The notes under the pieces: model-generated | Seen by the model: only the letters and a program-made list of their open reading frames with translations | What the model was told of the DNA's origin: nothing | Database searches by the model: none | Source of the DNA: Polytrichum commune | Taxonomy: Eukaryota; Streptophyta; Polytrichopsida; Polytrichales; Polytrichaceae | DNA length: 64,000 nucleotides | Direction of reading: 5' to 3' | Assembly: GCA_950295325.1 (NCBI GenBank) | Contig: OX485805.1 | Span: 9,238,501-9,302,500 of the forward strand | Shown here: in pieces, positions 49,465 through 63,839 of the stretch | Position numbering within the stretch: the stretch's first letter is position 1 | How the letters are laid out: each line of letters opens with the position of its first letter | Position numbers and translations under genes: made by a program

Positions 49465-49525
49465 GCCCGTCACTCCCCGTTATTTCCCGTCATTTCCCGT
49501 CACTCCCCCGTCATTTCCCGTCACC
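49465..49525 (-). promoter_or_regulatory. Tandem TTTCCCGT motifs upstream of AE7
   Basis: About six imperfect 10-bp units of the form cccgtcattt lie 130-190 bp upstream of the AE7 start codon. Three contain tttcccgt (49483-49490, 49493-49500, 49514-49521). This is one base from the E2F consensus TTTCCCGC. Clustered E2F sites are known in plant genes for DNA replication. Regulation is an inference from sequence and position. Confidence 0.35.
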
Positions 49526-49769
49526 GCTCGACTAGAGCTTATACCAATGTTGGAACGGTATATAGGTGAATAATGGTATTAATAATCAACATCAATAAAT
49601 GGTATCAAAGAACATACCCATGAGTATCAAAATTTTAGTACCAATCAAACATTTATATTTAGTGGGTATGTCAAGATGAGAGAATCTTTATATTATCGAG
49701 TTATTATTTGGGTCGAAAACATTCTAAACTATATTGATACTAGGTGATTTTATTTGGGTATTAAAGTTC

Positions 49770-49870
49770 TTGTTTGGTAAATGAGAAACCGATCTTCAAG
49801 CTTGGGTCCAATCTTGATTCAAAAAGTAATTGTCCATCGCACCCCTCACCACTTGACCAAAGATTACATT
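49770..49870. mobile_element. Relic of the NFXL2-intron MITE family
   Basis: The stretch 'cttcaagcttgggtccaatc' and its flanks match 21008-21045 inside the intron-6 MITE of NFXL2. The terminal repeats are not preserved. Confidence 0.45.
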
Positions 49871-49879
49871 CACACTTTG

Positions 49880-52320
49880 GGTTGTCCTTGTATACCTAAG
49901 CTTAAGGTAGACAAGTCTACTTGTTACTGAAAATACATAACATTTATCATAGAAAACCCAATGTCACCCTCTTTGTAGTTAAAGCAACAATGATGATGGC
50001 CATACCAGTCAAAACGTCAATAAACTCATAGGCAACCACCACTACATGCCAAGGTTCATTTGGGTACGATTTCTTCTAGTGTGTGCCCATGAAATTGTGA
50101 GGCACCTTGAAACTCATCCAAGGCTGGTATCATGAAAAATTGAAATCAAATGATGTGTGGTCACGGGGCTCCAAGTGCAGCTAGTGGAAAGACATAGTTA
50201 CATTCTTCACCCACTCGAGACTAGAGTAGATATCTTATATGCAACTATACCTCATTCATCCATTGTTTTTCTTTCCTATGCTTGAACTTCATAATTTTGT
50301 GTTAATTCTCCATCTATCTAAAATTGTAAACCATCCACAACATTGATTGATTGGAGTAGATATCTTGTGCGCAACTATACCTCATACATCCATCTTTTTT
50401 TCCTCCCCTTTGCTTGAATTTCATGATTTTGTGTTAATGATTCATCTATTGGAAATTATACACCATCTGCAACATTAGTGAATTGATTAATTGGGTTGTC
50501 AATCCTGCTGCCCAATGAATCAAGCATGAATGTCTTGATCATCATCTTTCTTTTAGTCATTTCCTTGCTCCACATGGCATGACTTGGCCTCTAGAGGCTA
50601 CTACATGACCACGATCCATCCACTTCATCTCACTTGTCTATCCATATATTTATTATGCAATCTACTTTGTATTTGTTCCTTACTTACCTCCAAAAGGTCA
50701 ATCAACAAGATTGCAATGGATCTTCTCTTCCCTTCAACCGGAAGCCATCACGGACCTTCGTAACTTGAAGCACAAGACTTCCAAATAACAAGTGTGCCAA
50801 GTTCTTTGTTCATGAGAGTGTGTACAAATTAGAATTGTGTGGGCTAGGTTGCTCTTGCACATTGCTCATGTCAGGAAGTCTATGCAATATTAGATGAGTT
50901 GAGAGAACATTGCAATTGTAAAGATAGTCCTTTGGTTGCCAAGTTGATTGTTCTCATTTGTGGTGCTTAATTCGGAAGCTCGGAGGGGGGGGGGGTCACT
51001 CCCTCTTGTGTTATGTAACCACGTGCGTACAAAGGGTATTTTAATGGGGGTTATTTACCTCATTTGGATTTTAGAGATTCCTTTAAGTAGAAAAAAGGAA
51101 CTTCACCAAATATTCAGCACCCTATAGGTAATTATAAAAGAAAGCCTAGATTAATTCAAATGATGCTAAATTGCTTATAAAATTTTGATTTACTCGTTCC
51201 ATACGAAGGCAAACTTAAGACTCCAATATGACATGGTGTATATTCACGTTGCTATATATTGGTGAAAGAAGAGTGTACACATCATAACCCAATCGTTCAA
51301 TTTTCATTCATTTTGCATGTATTATATGTGAATATTCTCACTCTAATTTTTTATTAAATCCCTTTATTATTTTTGTCATACTAATTTCTTTCCTCCTCAA
51401 ACCTAAAGTTGGGGCTTTTCCCTTATTCTAAATTATATTATAATCACATGTTTCACAATTTAAGTAGGCTATGGTAGATCCAAAGTTTTTATAAACAAAA
51501 TTTGCCGATGAATAAGAAGCACCCTATGGTTGTTCTCACGGGGTTTTTGCTTTTTAGCCGGTCATCCCCCCCCCCCCCCCCCGAGTTCGGAACGCGAGTC
51601 CACATCAATTGAGCCACCAATTCTCCTCAATTTGATGACCTTGCCACGTAGGGAATGCAAGGTCATGAAGTTGTGGAGAATCAATGACTTCGGATCTTAT
51701 GAACATCAAGATGTTCTCAAGTGGACATGACATAACTTTGCCTCCAAATTACACACATGATGCTAATTCAAACTGCATTGGACCTAATTAATGCTCACAA
51801 CACTAGAACTTAATATTCAGCCGCCCAACAACCAATATAACTACAAAGGCCCGCCATCCCTCCCTTTAGCCACCATTGCGGAGTTGGAGATGCATTGTGG
51901 TTGTGTAGAACGTAGAGCATTATATTGCATGTAGTCAATAGAAATGTAATGAAAGAGGCATGAGAAACAATAAGGTTAGAATAAGGCTACAATGCTAGTC
52001 CAAAGAGGGATAACAATTATCTCATATTGTTTGTATGAACCAATGAAAAGAAGAAAAGCAATAAAAAAATAGATTAAAGAGAGCATGAGACCATCTCACT
52101 CCAAACATTGTTCATATGTCTTTATGTATGTGTATGTGCTTGTGTAATCTTATTTCTAGTCTTATAGTATCCAATAGGTTATGGGCCTACCATGTAAGTA
52201 AAGTGCCTAGAGATTTGATTGCTTTGAGATTGCGGAGTGGATATTGAGGGGTTTGCGCTTTGGAGCTTCAGAGTGATAAAGGTGTCCGTGGGCGCATTTT
52301 GTTGTTATAAATATACTTTG
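49880..52320. other. Intergenic DNA with a 130-bp tandem duplication and C/G runs
   Basis: A segment of about 130 bp at 50223-50350 is repeated at 50351-50485 (shared 'gagtagatatctt', 'gcaactatacctcat', 'ttttgtgttaat'). A G run of 11 lies at 50985-50995 and a C run of 17 at 51566-51582. No gene is recognised. Confidence 0.5.
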
Positions 52321-52329
52321 TTGTTTTTT

Positions 52330-52990
52330 TGTTTTTGCTTGAATGTATGTTTGATGCAAGAGCATGTGAGTTGAGTTTCTTGAGTGTTGAGAGACTTATT
52401 TGAGAAGTTTGGAGGTGTTTAGATTTCAAAGCATTTAACTTGAGTGTTTTGAGCATCCGAGGGTTTTATTTTAGAGCTTTGAAGGTGTTTAGACTCCAAT
52501 AGTACATGACTTGAGAGGCTTGAGTGTTGAGAAATTTACTTAAGAGTGTAAGACACATTTGAAGTGAAAAAAAAATCTTATTTGAATGATTTGAGTGCCT
52601 TAAGACCTCTCTTGAAGAATAAAATATTTAACTTGAGGTATTTGAAAGTATAATGCATTTGAAGTGAAGGAGATCTTATTTGAGATTTTTGAGTGTCTTA
52701 AGGAGAGGTAGAGGATTCAACTTGAGGTATTTGAAAGTGTAAGACATTTGAAGTGAAGGAGATATTATTTAAGTGATTTGAATGTCTTAATTATTTTTTT
52801 GAAGTGTAGAAGATCTAACTTGAGGTATTTGAGATGAAATAGATCTTACTTGAGTGATTTGAGTGTTTTAAGAATTCTCTTGAATTGTAAAAAAATCTAA
52901 TTTTAGTTATTTGAGGTGAAAGAGATTTTATTTAATGATTTAAGTGTCTTAAGAATTCTCTTGAGGTGTTAAATATCTAACATTCTAAAG
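52330..52990. repeat. Degenerate short tandem repeat
   Basis: Units of about 70-80 bp repeat the words 'cttgag(g)tatttga', 'gtgaaggaga' and 'tgatttgagtg(t)ctta'. Homogeneity is low and no coding potential is visible. The block ends about 150 bp before the Copia relic. Confidence 0.6.
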
Positions 52991-53148
52991 ACCGAGAGAC
53001 TCATTTGAAAGCATACGGACATATTTCTACTACATTGAGGTGCAAACACATATTTTGAGTGTAAAAGTTTATATTTTAATTTGGGTTGGGTTGATTGTAG
53101 GCCAAGAAATGCTAGTTTGAATGTTTTGAGAATATATCCGAGCATACG

Positions 53149-54382
53149 ATGGCATCATTTAATAGCGAGGCCGTTAGAATCATTGACAAGTTCAATAGAA
53201 GAAACTTCATTCTTTGGAGGTTCAAAATCAAAATGTTGTTGGCATTCATAGATCTTAGGGATATTGTGGACAAGTCCGAAGAAGCTTCACCTTTCAATGC
53301 GGATCCCAAAGTGTTAAAAGAGTACCAAATGCACATCAAGAAGGTTATGTCCATCATCAATTTCAACTTGGCAGACAACCAACTCGCGCACATCAAGAGT
53401 TGCAAAGGACCTACAAAGACATAGAAGATTCATCATACCATTAACAAGACGAAAAATTTGTCCAACATCCTCTCCATTCACTTGCATGTAATTTTTTCAC
53501 ATGCAAGATGCAAGAAGGGGACAACTTATTGGACTATGTCAACAAGGTCAAGACGCTCGCTGATCAATTTGTTTATTTGAATGTACTTGTGAGAAACAAA
53601 GACATTGTTATATCCTTGCTTGAGAATTTGCCGGCATCATACAAAAATACTTGATCACCGCTTTGGAGGCGATACCGATGAAGGAGCTCATAATGGACTA
53701 CGTGATGGCGTATTTGATGCACGAGAATTCGAAACGCAATGAGAAAAACCCCTAGGTGAGGATGTTGCCATAGTGTTACGACAAAGCAAAGGTGACAACT
53801 TATGTTTGCATCCAGGCTCAAAGTCGTTCTTTTAAACCGGGCCACATTGTCCGATTATGCTATAAAGCAATTTTTTTAAAAAAAACAAGGAATGAGAGAG
53901 AAAATACGAAGAATGGGAAGGATAACGATGACTACGTATTTGTAATGCGTGATAGAACACATTCTAAGAGCGTGTGCAAATGGATCATGGATTTAGAAGC
54001 CTCCGAATATGACTTTGCATTTGACACATATGAAATAATTGCCCCACGCAATTTGTTTTTGCTAAGCAAATTTGTATTGAATGGTTTGAAGATTCAATTC
54101 AACCTAAACAAATGCATTGTAAAATCTTGCAATGATGAAGCCATTGCGATTGCGTCACATGAAGACAATTTGTACGAAATAAATTTTGTAAAGGTGCATG
54201 AAGCGGATGCAACCTACTTTGTGCAATCTCCAACGGAAGATAGTACGCTTGAGTTTTGGCACCGCCGCCTCAGCCATTTGAACATGAAAAATGTTCATAC
54301 GCTTCAAAACATGGTAAGTGACATGAGCTTTGATAAATTTTCTTATGCCACATCCTCGTGCACATTGTACGCTCAAGTTTGA
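53149..54382 (+). mobile_element. Ty1/Copia-type retrotransposon relic (gag to pre-integrase)
   Basis: The 5' part of a Copia polyprotein can be read in three broken pieces. The gag start (about 53149-53424) shows FNRRNFILWRFKIKMLL. A further gag piece, with LLDYVNKVKTLADQF and LLENLPASYK, lies at about 53515-53655. The last piece is a frame at 53792-54382. It holds a zinc-knuckle remnant (KPGHIVRLCY, lacking its first cysteines), a protease remnant (WIMDLEASEYDFAF, lacking the DSGA active site), and the pre-integrase motif FWHRRLSHLN. Integrase, RT and RNase H are missing, and no LTRs or primer-binding site were found. It is an old, inactive fragment. Confidence 0.85.
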
Positions 54383-54399
54383 GTTTTATATTCCTCTTC

Positions 54400-55240
54400 A
54401 TTCTTGTACTAATACAAACTCATAATTGATGTAATCAATATGTTTACGAATATGAATGCCAATACCTATGTACAAAAATTTGATGAGTATATGAATATGA
54501 ATATGAAATTATATTTTTTTTGTATGCAAGTTCACGAACATTCTTGTCTTATGATCAGAGTGGGTTGATGAATTCCGCTCTCTCCATATCAACCTAATTG
54601 TACACGAGATGCCATAATTGACATAGTTAAGCGCCAAAGACAATCACACGATGTTTTAACAATCATATTAGTCCATATGTGAAGAAAAAGTATGCCAAGT
54701 AAAATTATTCAAGGATATTGGACATCTGTTGTTAGCATTGATGCCAAAGAACGTAAATCCGACTTTGCGCATGGGAAACACTTTGGCAACTGATTGTTTC
54801 CTTTTCATTGTCACCGTTGGTGGACACCAAACATTTGGTAATGAAGTGAGAGACAAATAGATTCATACCAATTTAAACCATGATTACAAAGAGTTAGTCT
54901 CAATTAAGGATTCTTCCACCATGGCTATAGCATAAGTTTTGCCAATGGCTACATATTTGTTTGCATCATATGTGGTGTTTGCATCCATAACGTTGTCATG
55001 TGTTGTTGCTCCTTAATAAGTTTGTAGTTGATGTGTTCCATAGCCATAAAATGTTGTGAGGATCTTCTGTTCTAAATACTGATAACATGACCTAAGCATG
55101 TACATATTTCCAAACTAGAGAATCTTGAAAACCCTACACAAATCCAATTATATGCATAAAATAAAACTTACGAATATTCTCGAAGCAATAACACATACAA
55201 CCTTCAATGATTGAGACCTATCAAGTTTCGCAGTTGTTCT
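54400..55240. other. Intergenic DNA, no gene recognised
   Basis: AT-rich sequence after the break point of the Copia relic, with short frames only. It may include decayed retroelement sequence that I cannot identify. Confidence 0.4.
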
Positions 55241-55244
55241 TCAC

Positions 55245-56930
55245 AATGAGTAACCACTAATGAAGTGTTTGAACATTACCAGAAAAAAACTATGCACGAT
55301 TTTCCTTTCACGACATGGACAATTCTAAAGAGTGTGGGAACCTTTTGTTCACAGTGTTGGTACATATCACAACCAAAGAATGTCCCTAAACGAGAAAATC
55401 CAAAATTCCTAGACACCTCCAAATACATGCATGAAAATATTACAAATATTTTTGGAACAACATCATCAACACATACATTCTTACAACCTTCAATTTTCAA
55501 GTCACTCCTGCTAGGTTTCTTAGTATTAATCTCCACAATGATTAACCACTAATGATGCCTATGAAGTTACGGTCAAGGTTGATAAAGTTAACATCACCAA
55601 AAGAGTATGCATACTTTTCTTTTGTGAGGTGGACCGATTCAAAAAGACTCGAGGTCAAAAGGCAACTTGCTTTTTGCATTAGAGCACGTTTTTTGCCATG
55701 TAGGTAAACAACTTATGAATGACTTTGAAACAACATCAACACATACATACGACCTTCAATCTGAGTCGAGTCCTGGATTCTCCACAACGATTAACCACTA
55801 ATGTTGCCTGTGAACTCATGGTCAAGGCTCATTAACATCACCAAAAAAGATGTGCATAAATTGCTTCCACTAGATGGTACAATCCAAAGAGAGGTTGAAG
55901 GGCGACTCGTCAATTTTTGCATCAGAGCATGTTTTTTTGCCATGTAGCTAAACAACTTATGAATGTTTTTGGAACAACAACACAAACAACCTTTTATCTG
56001 AGTTGAATCTTGCATTGTCCACAATAATTAACCACTAATGTAACCCTCTAAACTCATGGTCAAGGTTGGTTAACATTACCAAAAAAAATGTGCATAATTT
56101 TCTTTCACAAGATGCACCAATCCCAAGAGAGGTCGAAGGGTGACTCACCACTTTCATATCAGAGGAGGAATTTTGCCATGTATCCTAATATCTTACGAAT
56201 AATTTCGTAAGAACGAATTACAACCTTCAATCTGAGTTCTCCACAACGAATTACCACTAATGTTGCCATCACCTAAAAAATGTGCATAATTTTCTTTCAC
56301 GAGATGCACCAATCCCAAGAGAGGTCGAAGAGTGACTCACCACTTTTGCATTAGAGGAGGCGTTTTGCCTTGTATTTGAACATGTTACAAATAATTTCGT
56401 AACAACAACTTACAACCGTCAATCTGAGTCCTCCACAATGAATTACCACTAATTTTGCCATCACCCAAAAAAATGTGCATAATTTTCTTTCACGAGATGC
56501 ACCAATCCCAAGAGAGGTCGAAGGGTGACTCGCCACTTTCGCATCAGAGGAGGCGTTTTGCCTTGTATTTGAATATGTTACAAATAATTCCGTAACAACA
56601 ACTTACAGCCTTCAATCTGAGTTCTCCACAATGAATCACCACTAATGTTGCCATCACCTGATTTTATGTGCATAATTTTGTTTCACGAAATGCACCGATC
56701 CCAAGAGAGGTGGAAGGGTGACTCGCCACTTTCGCATCAGAGGAGGCGTTTTGCCTTGTATTTGAATATGTTACAAATAATTTCGTAACAACAACTTACA
56801 ACCTTCAATCTGAGTTCTCCACAATGAATCACCACTAATGTTGCCATCACCTGAAAAATGTGCATAATTTTGTTTCACGAAATGCACCGATCCAAAGAGA
56901 GGTCGAAGGGTGACTTGCTTTTAGCCACAT
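55245..56930. repeat. Satellite-like tandem array, ~190-300-bp units
   Basis: About eight units recur, each with 'accactaatg', 'tgtgcataattttctttcac', 'gatgcaccaatcccaagaga' and 'ggcgttttgccttgtatttg'. Unit starts are near 55250, 55548, 55795, 56028, 56247, 56448, 56640 and 56831. Units become shorter and more alike toward the right end, so the right side was amplified or homogenised most recently. The array stops about 390 bp before the GapA start codon. Confidence 0.8.
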
Positions 56931-57198
56931 AGGTAAAAATAAAACGAAAACTCTCGTTCAGCCGCATCAACTTCGTTCCCAGCGGAGCTCAAATGCGGGC
57001 CCAACCTCCAAGTCTATTGTGGTCCACAGATTGGAATTTTGCTCCATTCTGCCCTCCTTTTTTAATGGGTTCGCTCGGATTCCACCAAGTGGTGGCAGGA
57101 TCGCCGTTGGATGTGCATCGGAAGGTTGAAAAGTGTTTTCCGGCGGGGCAGGGGACTGGGGGCTGCCCGCGGGCAGGGCCGGGCAGGATCGGAGCGGG

Positions 57199-57214
57199 GA
57201 TAAGGGGCCTTATC
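57199..57214. promoter_or_regulatory. Inverted GATAAGG pair upstream of GapA
   Basis: Two GATAAGG words face each other (gataaggggccttatc) about 105 bp before the GapA start codon. GATAAG is the I-box/GATA element found in many light-regulated photosynthesis promoters. Here it may lie in the promoter or leader. The role is inferred. Confidence 0.4.
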
Positions 57215-57318
57215 TGGATAGTTGTATGGCTAGGGAAGGTGGCAGCGTCGCTGATAACACTAATGCAGCAGACCAGCGCTTCCCATTCCTGCTGGAGCGA
57301 TCGAGCAGTAGTCTAGCC

Positions 57319-60492
<3,174 letters not shown>

Positions 60493-60564
60493 ATCGCCTC
60501 ATTACTTTGTGCGTGAAGGAGGAGGAACTTGTAAACTGTGTCAGCCCGATGATTGTGTTCCTGC

Positions 60565-61255
60565 CTGTAAAAGTTGTGGGCTGTTTGTAACTAAATCTGA
60601 TGCAAGGCTGATGATGACTTTGCTGGAGAACTGACTGAATTTAGGGAGAAAGATAGTAGAAGAAGAAGAGATCAATTCATCTTGGTTGGACTCACTAGTT
60701 GTCCCATTAGAGGCTGATTCCTGCAATATTGTAGCCAAGTATTAGCCCTGCTTGGGCTTCTGTTGTTGGTCTAACTTGTAATTCATTTGTCGAATTCAAT
60801 CCACCTTGCCACATTCTGACTCTTGTTCCGTTTTCTTGTAATTCTATTTGTTTGCTCATCATTTTCATAAAGCATGACAATTTGTCATTCACATTTGTGT
60901 TTTGGATACGGAACAATAATAACAGCTGAATGTGTGTGAAGCAAATTCAATTTTGGCATGCAGATGTTTGTAAACCGTAAACTGGTTGATTTTCGACACT
61001 GATTGCATTCATATGTGATATCTGTGGGCTATTTATTACAAAATCTGTTTGGTTGATGATGAATTTGCTGGAGAAAACACTGAATTTTAGGGGGAGAGAG
61101 AGAAGTAGTAAAGCAATCTATCCTAATGAGACTCGCAATTGACTATTAGAGGCTGAAAAATCTTGCATTGAAGGTAGCTATTGCCCTGCGTAGATTTCTG
61201 ATGATGATATGTCTTTTGTCGACTTCAACCCACCTTGCCACATTCCGACTGTTTC
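60565..61255 (+). repeat. Duplicated GapA 3' flank
   Basis: About 250 bp just after the GapA stop codon (60565-60825) reappear in diverged form at about 61018-61255. Shared words are 'tgtgggct', 'tttgctggagaa', 'attagaggctga', 'gtcga.ttcaa.ccaccttgcc' and 'acattc(t/c)gact'. The first copy probably contains the GapA 3' UTR. Confidence 0.7.
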
Positions 61256-62102
61256 AATACTGAATGTTAATTTAATTACTTCAAAACTTGGATTGAATTA
61301 AACTGTATGTATATTAAGAGGTTAGCAGAGAAAGTTCTTAATTGGTGCGCACATGGTACATGCATTACCTACCCGCTGAGAAAACATATCAAAATCATTC
61401 TGAAAGTATTTGGTAGCATCATGAGAAATTATGTTGAAATGAATGTCAATACCGAATAGGTTGCTTATCCGCAGTCAGCATCTTGAATATTGCGAATCTT
61501 GAATGGGCGAAATACAACAACAAAAAGTCTCCACATGTTTTACATTCAGTAAAACAATTATTTGTTTCAAAACCCAACTCAAAGAGTCAAAAACCAAGAC
61601 CCAACAATGAAAATGCTAAGAGCTATCTATTAAGGAGCAATAAATGGTACTATTAAAATAGTAAACAACGTATCCAATTCAAGCCCTTGATTACTGATTT
61701 CACAGGTCTTGGAATTTTCATGGAGTCTAGCCTACTTTCCCCTGGCTTGACAACCAAGACCTGGATAAGAGTAAGAAATATATGTCAGGTGTGGTTCTAA
61801 GTATGTGGATTAGAGTGTACTCAAGAATGTACCAGACGAAATAACACAATAAATGACCAACTTCAAAATGCTCAAGAAGCCGAAGAGTAGTTACCTCATC
61901 TCTTTGCACAGCTTTTTAAGCAACTAATAGACATAAGACTTCCAATTTTGCCACATGATAGATAACTTTGTTGAGCTCATGATGATCATCACAGATATTG
62001 ATCAAATACTTGGTGTTTAGACAACTCCTTAACATGAGGGATTTCCTTAATTCCCATTTAGGCAGTCAAAGATTACTTTAAAATCAGGAGATCAGAAAAT
62101 AC

Positions 62103-63763
62103 CTGAACTTTGCGGCGACCCCACTGAAGTGCATTTCTGTGTGAACGATGGTACAGGTCGATGCGATGTTCCCCCTTTATTGCCCCTCCCCTGTCTTCTA
62201 CCTGAACATCAAGAATTTGCGAAGTCCTCTTTATTAAACCAGCATGACCATTATTTAACATCAGCCTTCTGACAGTGCAATTCATGAAAATGGGCCTTAT
62301 TTGGTTACTTTTTGTTATTTACTGCCTTATTCTACTCAAATTCGCAAGATTGAAAATTTCTGTGTGTCCACAAATGTATCTGAAGAATCCAGGATCAATT
62401 CCAGGAAGTTTTGGAGCTAATCTCAAATTCTTATAGATTATCAAAGTCCACTGACAGTGAGCCATAAGAAGGCCACATAGGTCCCCACCCCCCCCCCCCT
62501 CCCCCAAAATAAATAAATAAAATAAAGACATATACATAAAAGGTTTGTCAAGTGTAGAATGGTTAAATTGAGCACATAGTCCAATCTCTTTTAAACACAT
62601 GATGCCTTTCCAATGGTTGTTCTCAGATTTGAACGTAGCCACCCACCACTCAAATATAGGTGCTCAATTAAGGTACTTAACCAAATTAGGTCCCGCTACC
62701 TTACACAAATTGGTACATACAACTATTGATTGGTATCGTCTTTTTATGATACCATTTGCATATTTGTAATGAGGATTTCACATTTTTTGATATGGGTATT
62801 TGATGGTATTTTTGTTTTCAATACCATGCAAGAACCTTCTTACCTAGGTAAAATTATCCTAGTATCAATATGGTTTAGAATGGTATTGACCCAAATAATA
62901 ACTTTAGAATACAAGGATTCTCTCACCTTGACATACCCACCAAATATCAATATTTAAATGATATTACAATTTTGATACCCACGGGTAGATTCACATTGCA
63001 GGGATTATTGATACCCATGCATCCACCTATATATACCAGACCAACATTAAAACATACCGAGGGCAAGGAAGAAAGTAGCAGTAGGTCTAAAACTTACCTC
63101 GCCCCAGCCATAGCCAGGAATAAACATGCGAGTGCCAAATGGGTAGTAAGTTGTGTCAGCAGCAATTGTGCCGTGACGTGGCAACAGCCGCCACGGGAAA
63201 AATAATAGGCGGGTTGGAAGATTTTGATAGTTCATCAAGCTTAGCTTTGAGAAAAGAGGGGGTCGGGCCTGCACCAAGACAAATAAAATAATGTGATAAT
63301 TCTTACCTCCAAGGAAGCACAGGTTATATCCATTCTGAGACAGGATTAGTATCACACAGGTAAGAATGGAAGTGCACTCATTCTCATCACTGCAATGTGA
63401 ATCTAGGTGACAGGAAATTGTCGCATAGGAGCATACCTCTCATCCATCCAACATAAAAACTTAATTTGACCCCTCTAGGTTCGTGGCTGATTCATCTCAA
63501 ATAGCTTCATCCAGATAAAGTCAGGGTCTTTGAAACTAATTCTAGTGTCAAATGCTTTTAGAAGAGCAACCTCCAGACTGCATTCAATCTCAGAGCTTTT
63601 TTATTGGATGAATGAGATGCGCTCATATGCGATAATGCCTCTTGCAGTGAATCTATTGTCCAAACAATGAAATCAGGATATCAGGTATACCTGTGCAGGG
63701 TAGCTACCATTTGATGTCAGGCCATAGTAAGGTGATCCACATTGTGTTGTTGCTGTCCAGTAT
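62103..63763 (-). CDS. 3D-domain protein (MltA-C/RlpA-like barrel), 5' end outside window
   Basis: On the minus strand three exons spell a 3D domain, the small barrel named for three conserved aspartates and known from bacterial peptidoglycan enzymes and a few plant proteins. Exon 63763-63691 gives YWTATTQCGSPYYGLTSNG. Exon 63268-63098 gives GTIAADTTYYPFGTRMFIPG and ends GYGWGE. Exon 62201-62103 gives VEDRGGAIKGEHRIDLYHRS and ends ALQWGRRKVQ. The three Asp residues (AADT, VEDR, RIDL) are all present. Phases agree. A tentative last exon starts at 61760 (VLVVKPGES, stop near 61653). Upstream exons, including any signal peptide, lie beyond 64000. The middle exon, if spliced at the only nearby AG, adds 31 residues in front of HGTIAADT that break the domain. 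Role in the plant is unknown; a wall or secreted carbohydrate-binding function is a guess from the fold. Confidence 0.8.
62440..62720. mobile_element. Dispersed fold-back repeat family (copy 4)
   Basis: Carries 'cacataggtccccaccc' with a C run (62488-62499), 'agtccaatctcttttaaacacatg' type sequence, 'ccacccaccactcaaatatag' and 'ttaaggtacttaaccaaattagg'. It sits in an intron of the 3D-domain gene. Confidence 0.55.
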
Positions 63764-63839
63764 CTGCACAACAAATAATCAGTCAGATGGTAGGACACAC
63801 AATACAGAACATATAAGATAGACGTGCCTAAATCAAACA

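Noticed and set aside
49006-49473. 156/155-codon frames on both strands across the GA microsatellite
   Set aside because: The minus frame is AE7 exon 1 read through into intron 1, and the plus frame is its shadow. The Arg-Glu and Ser-Leu runs come from the dinucleotide repeat.
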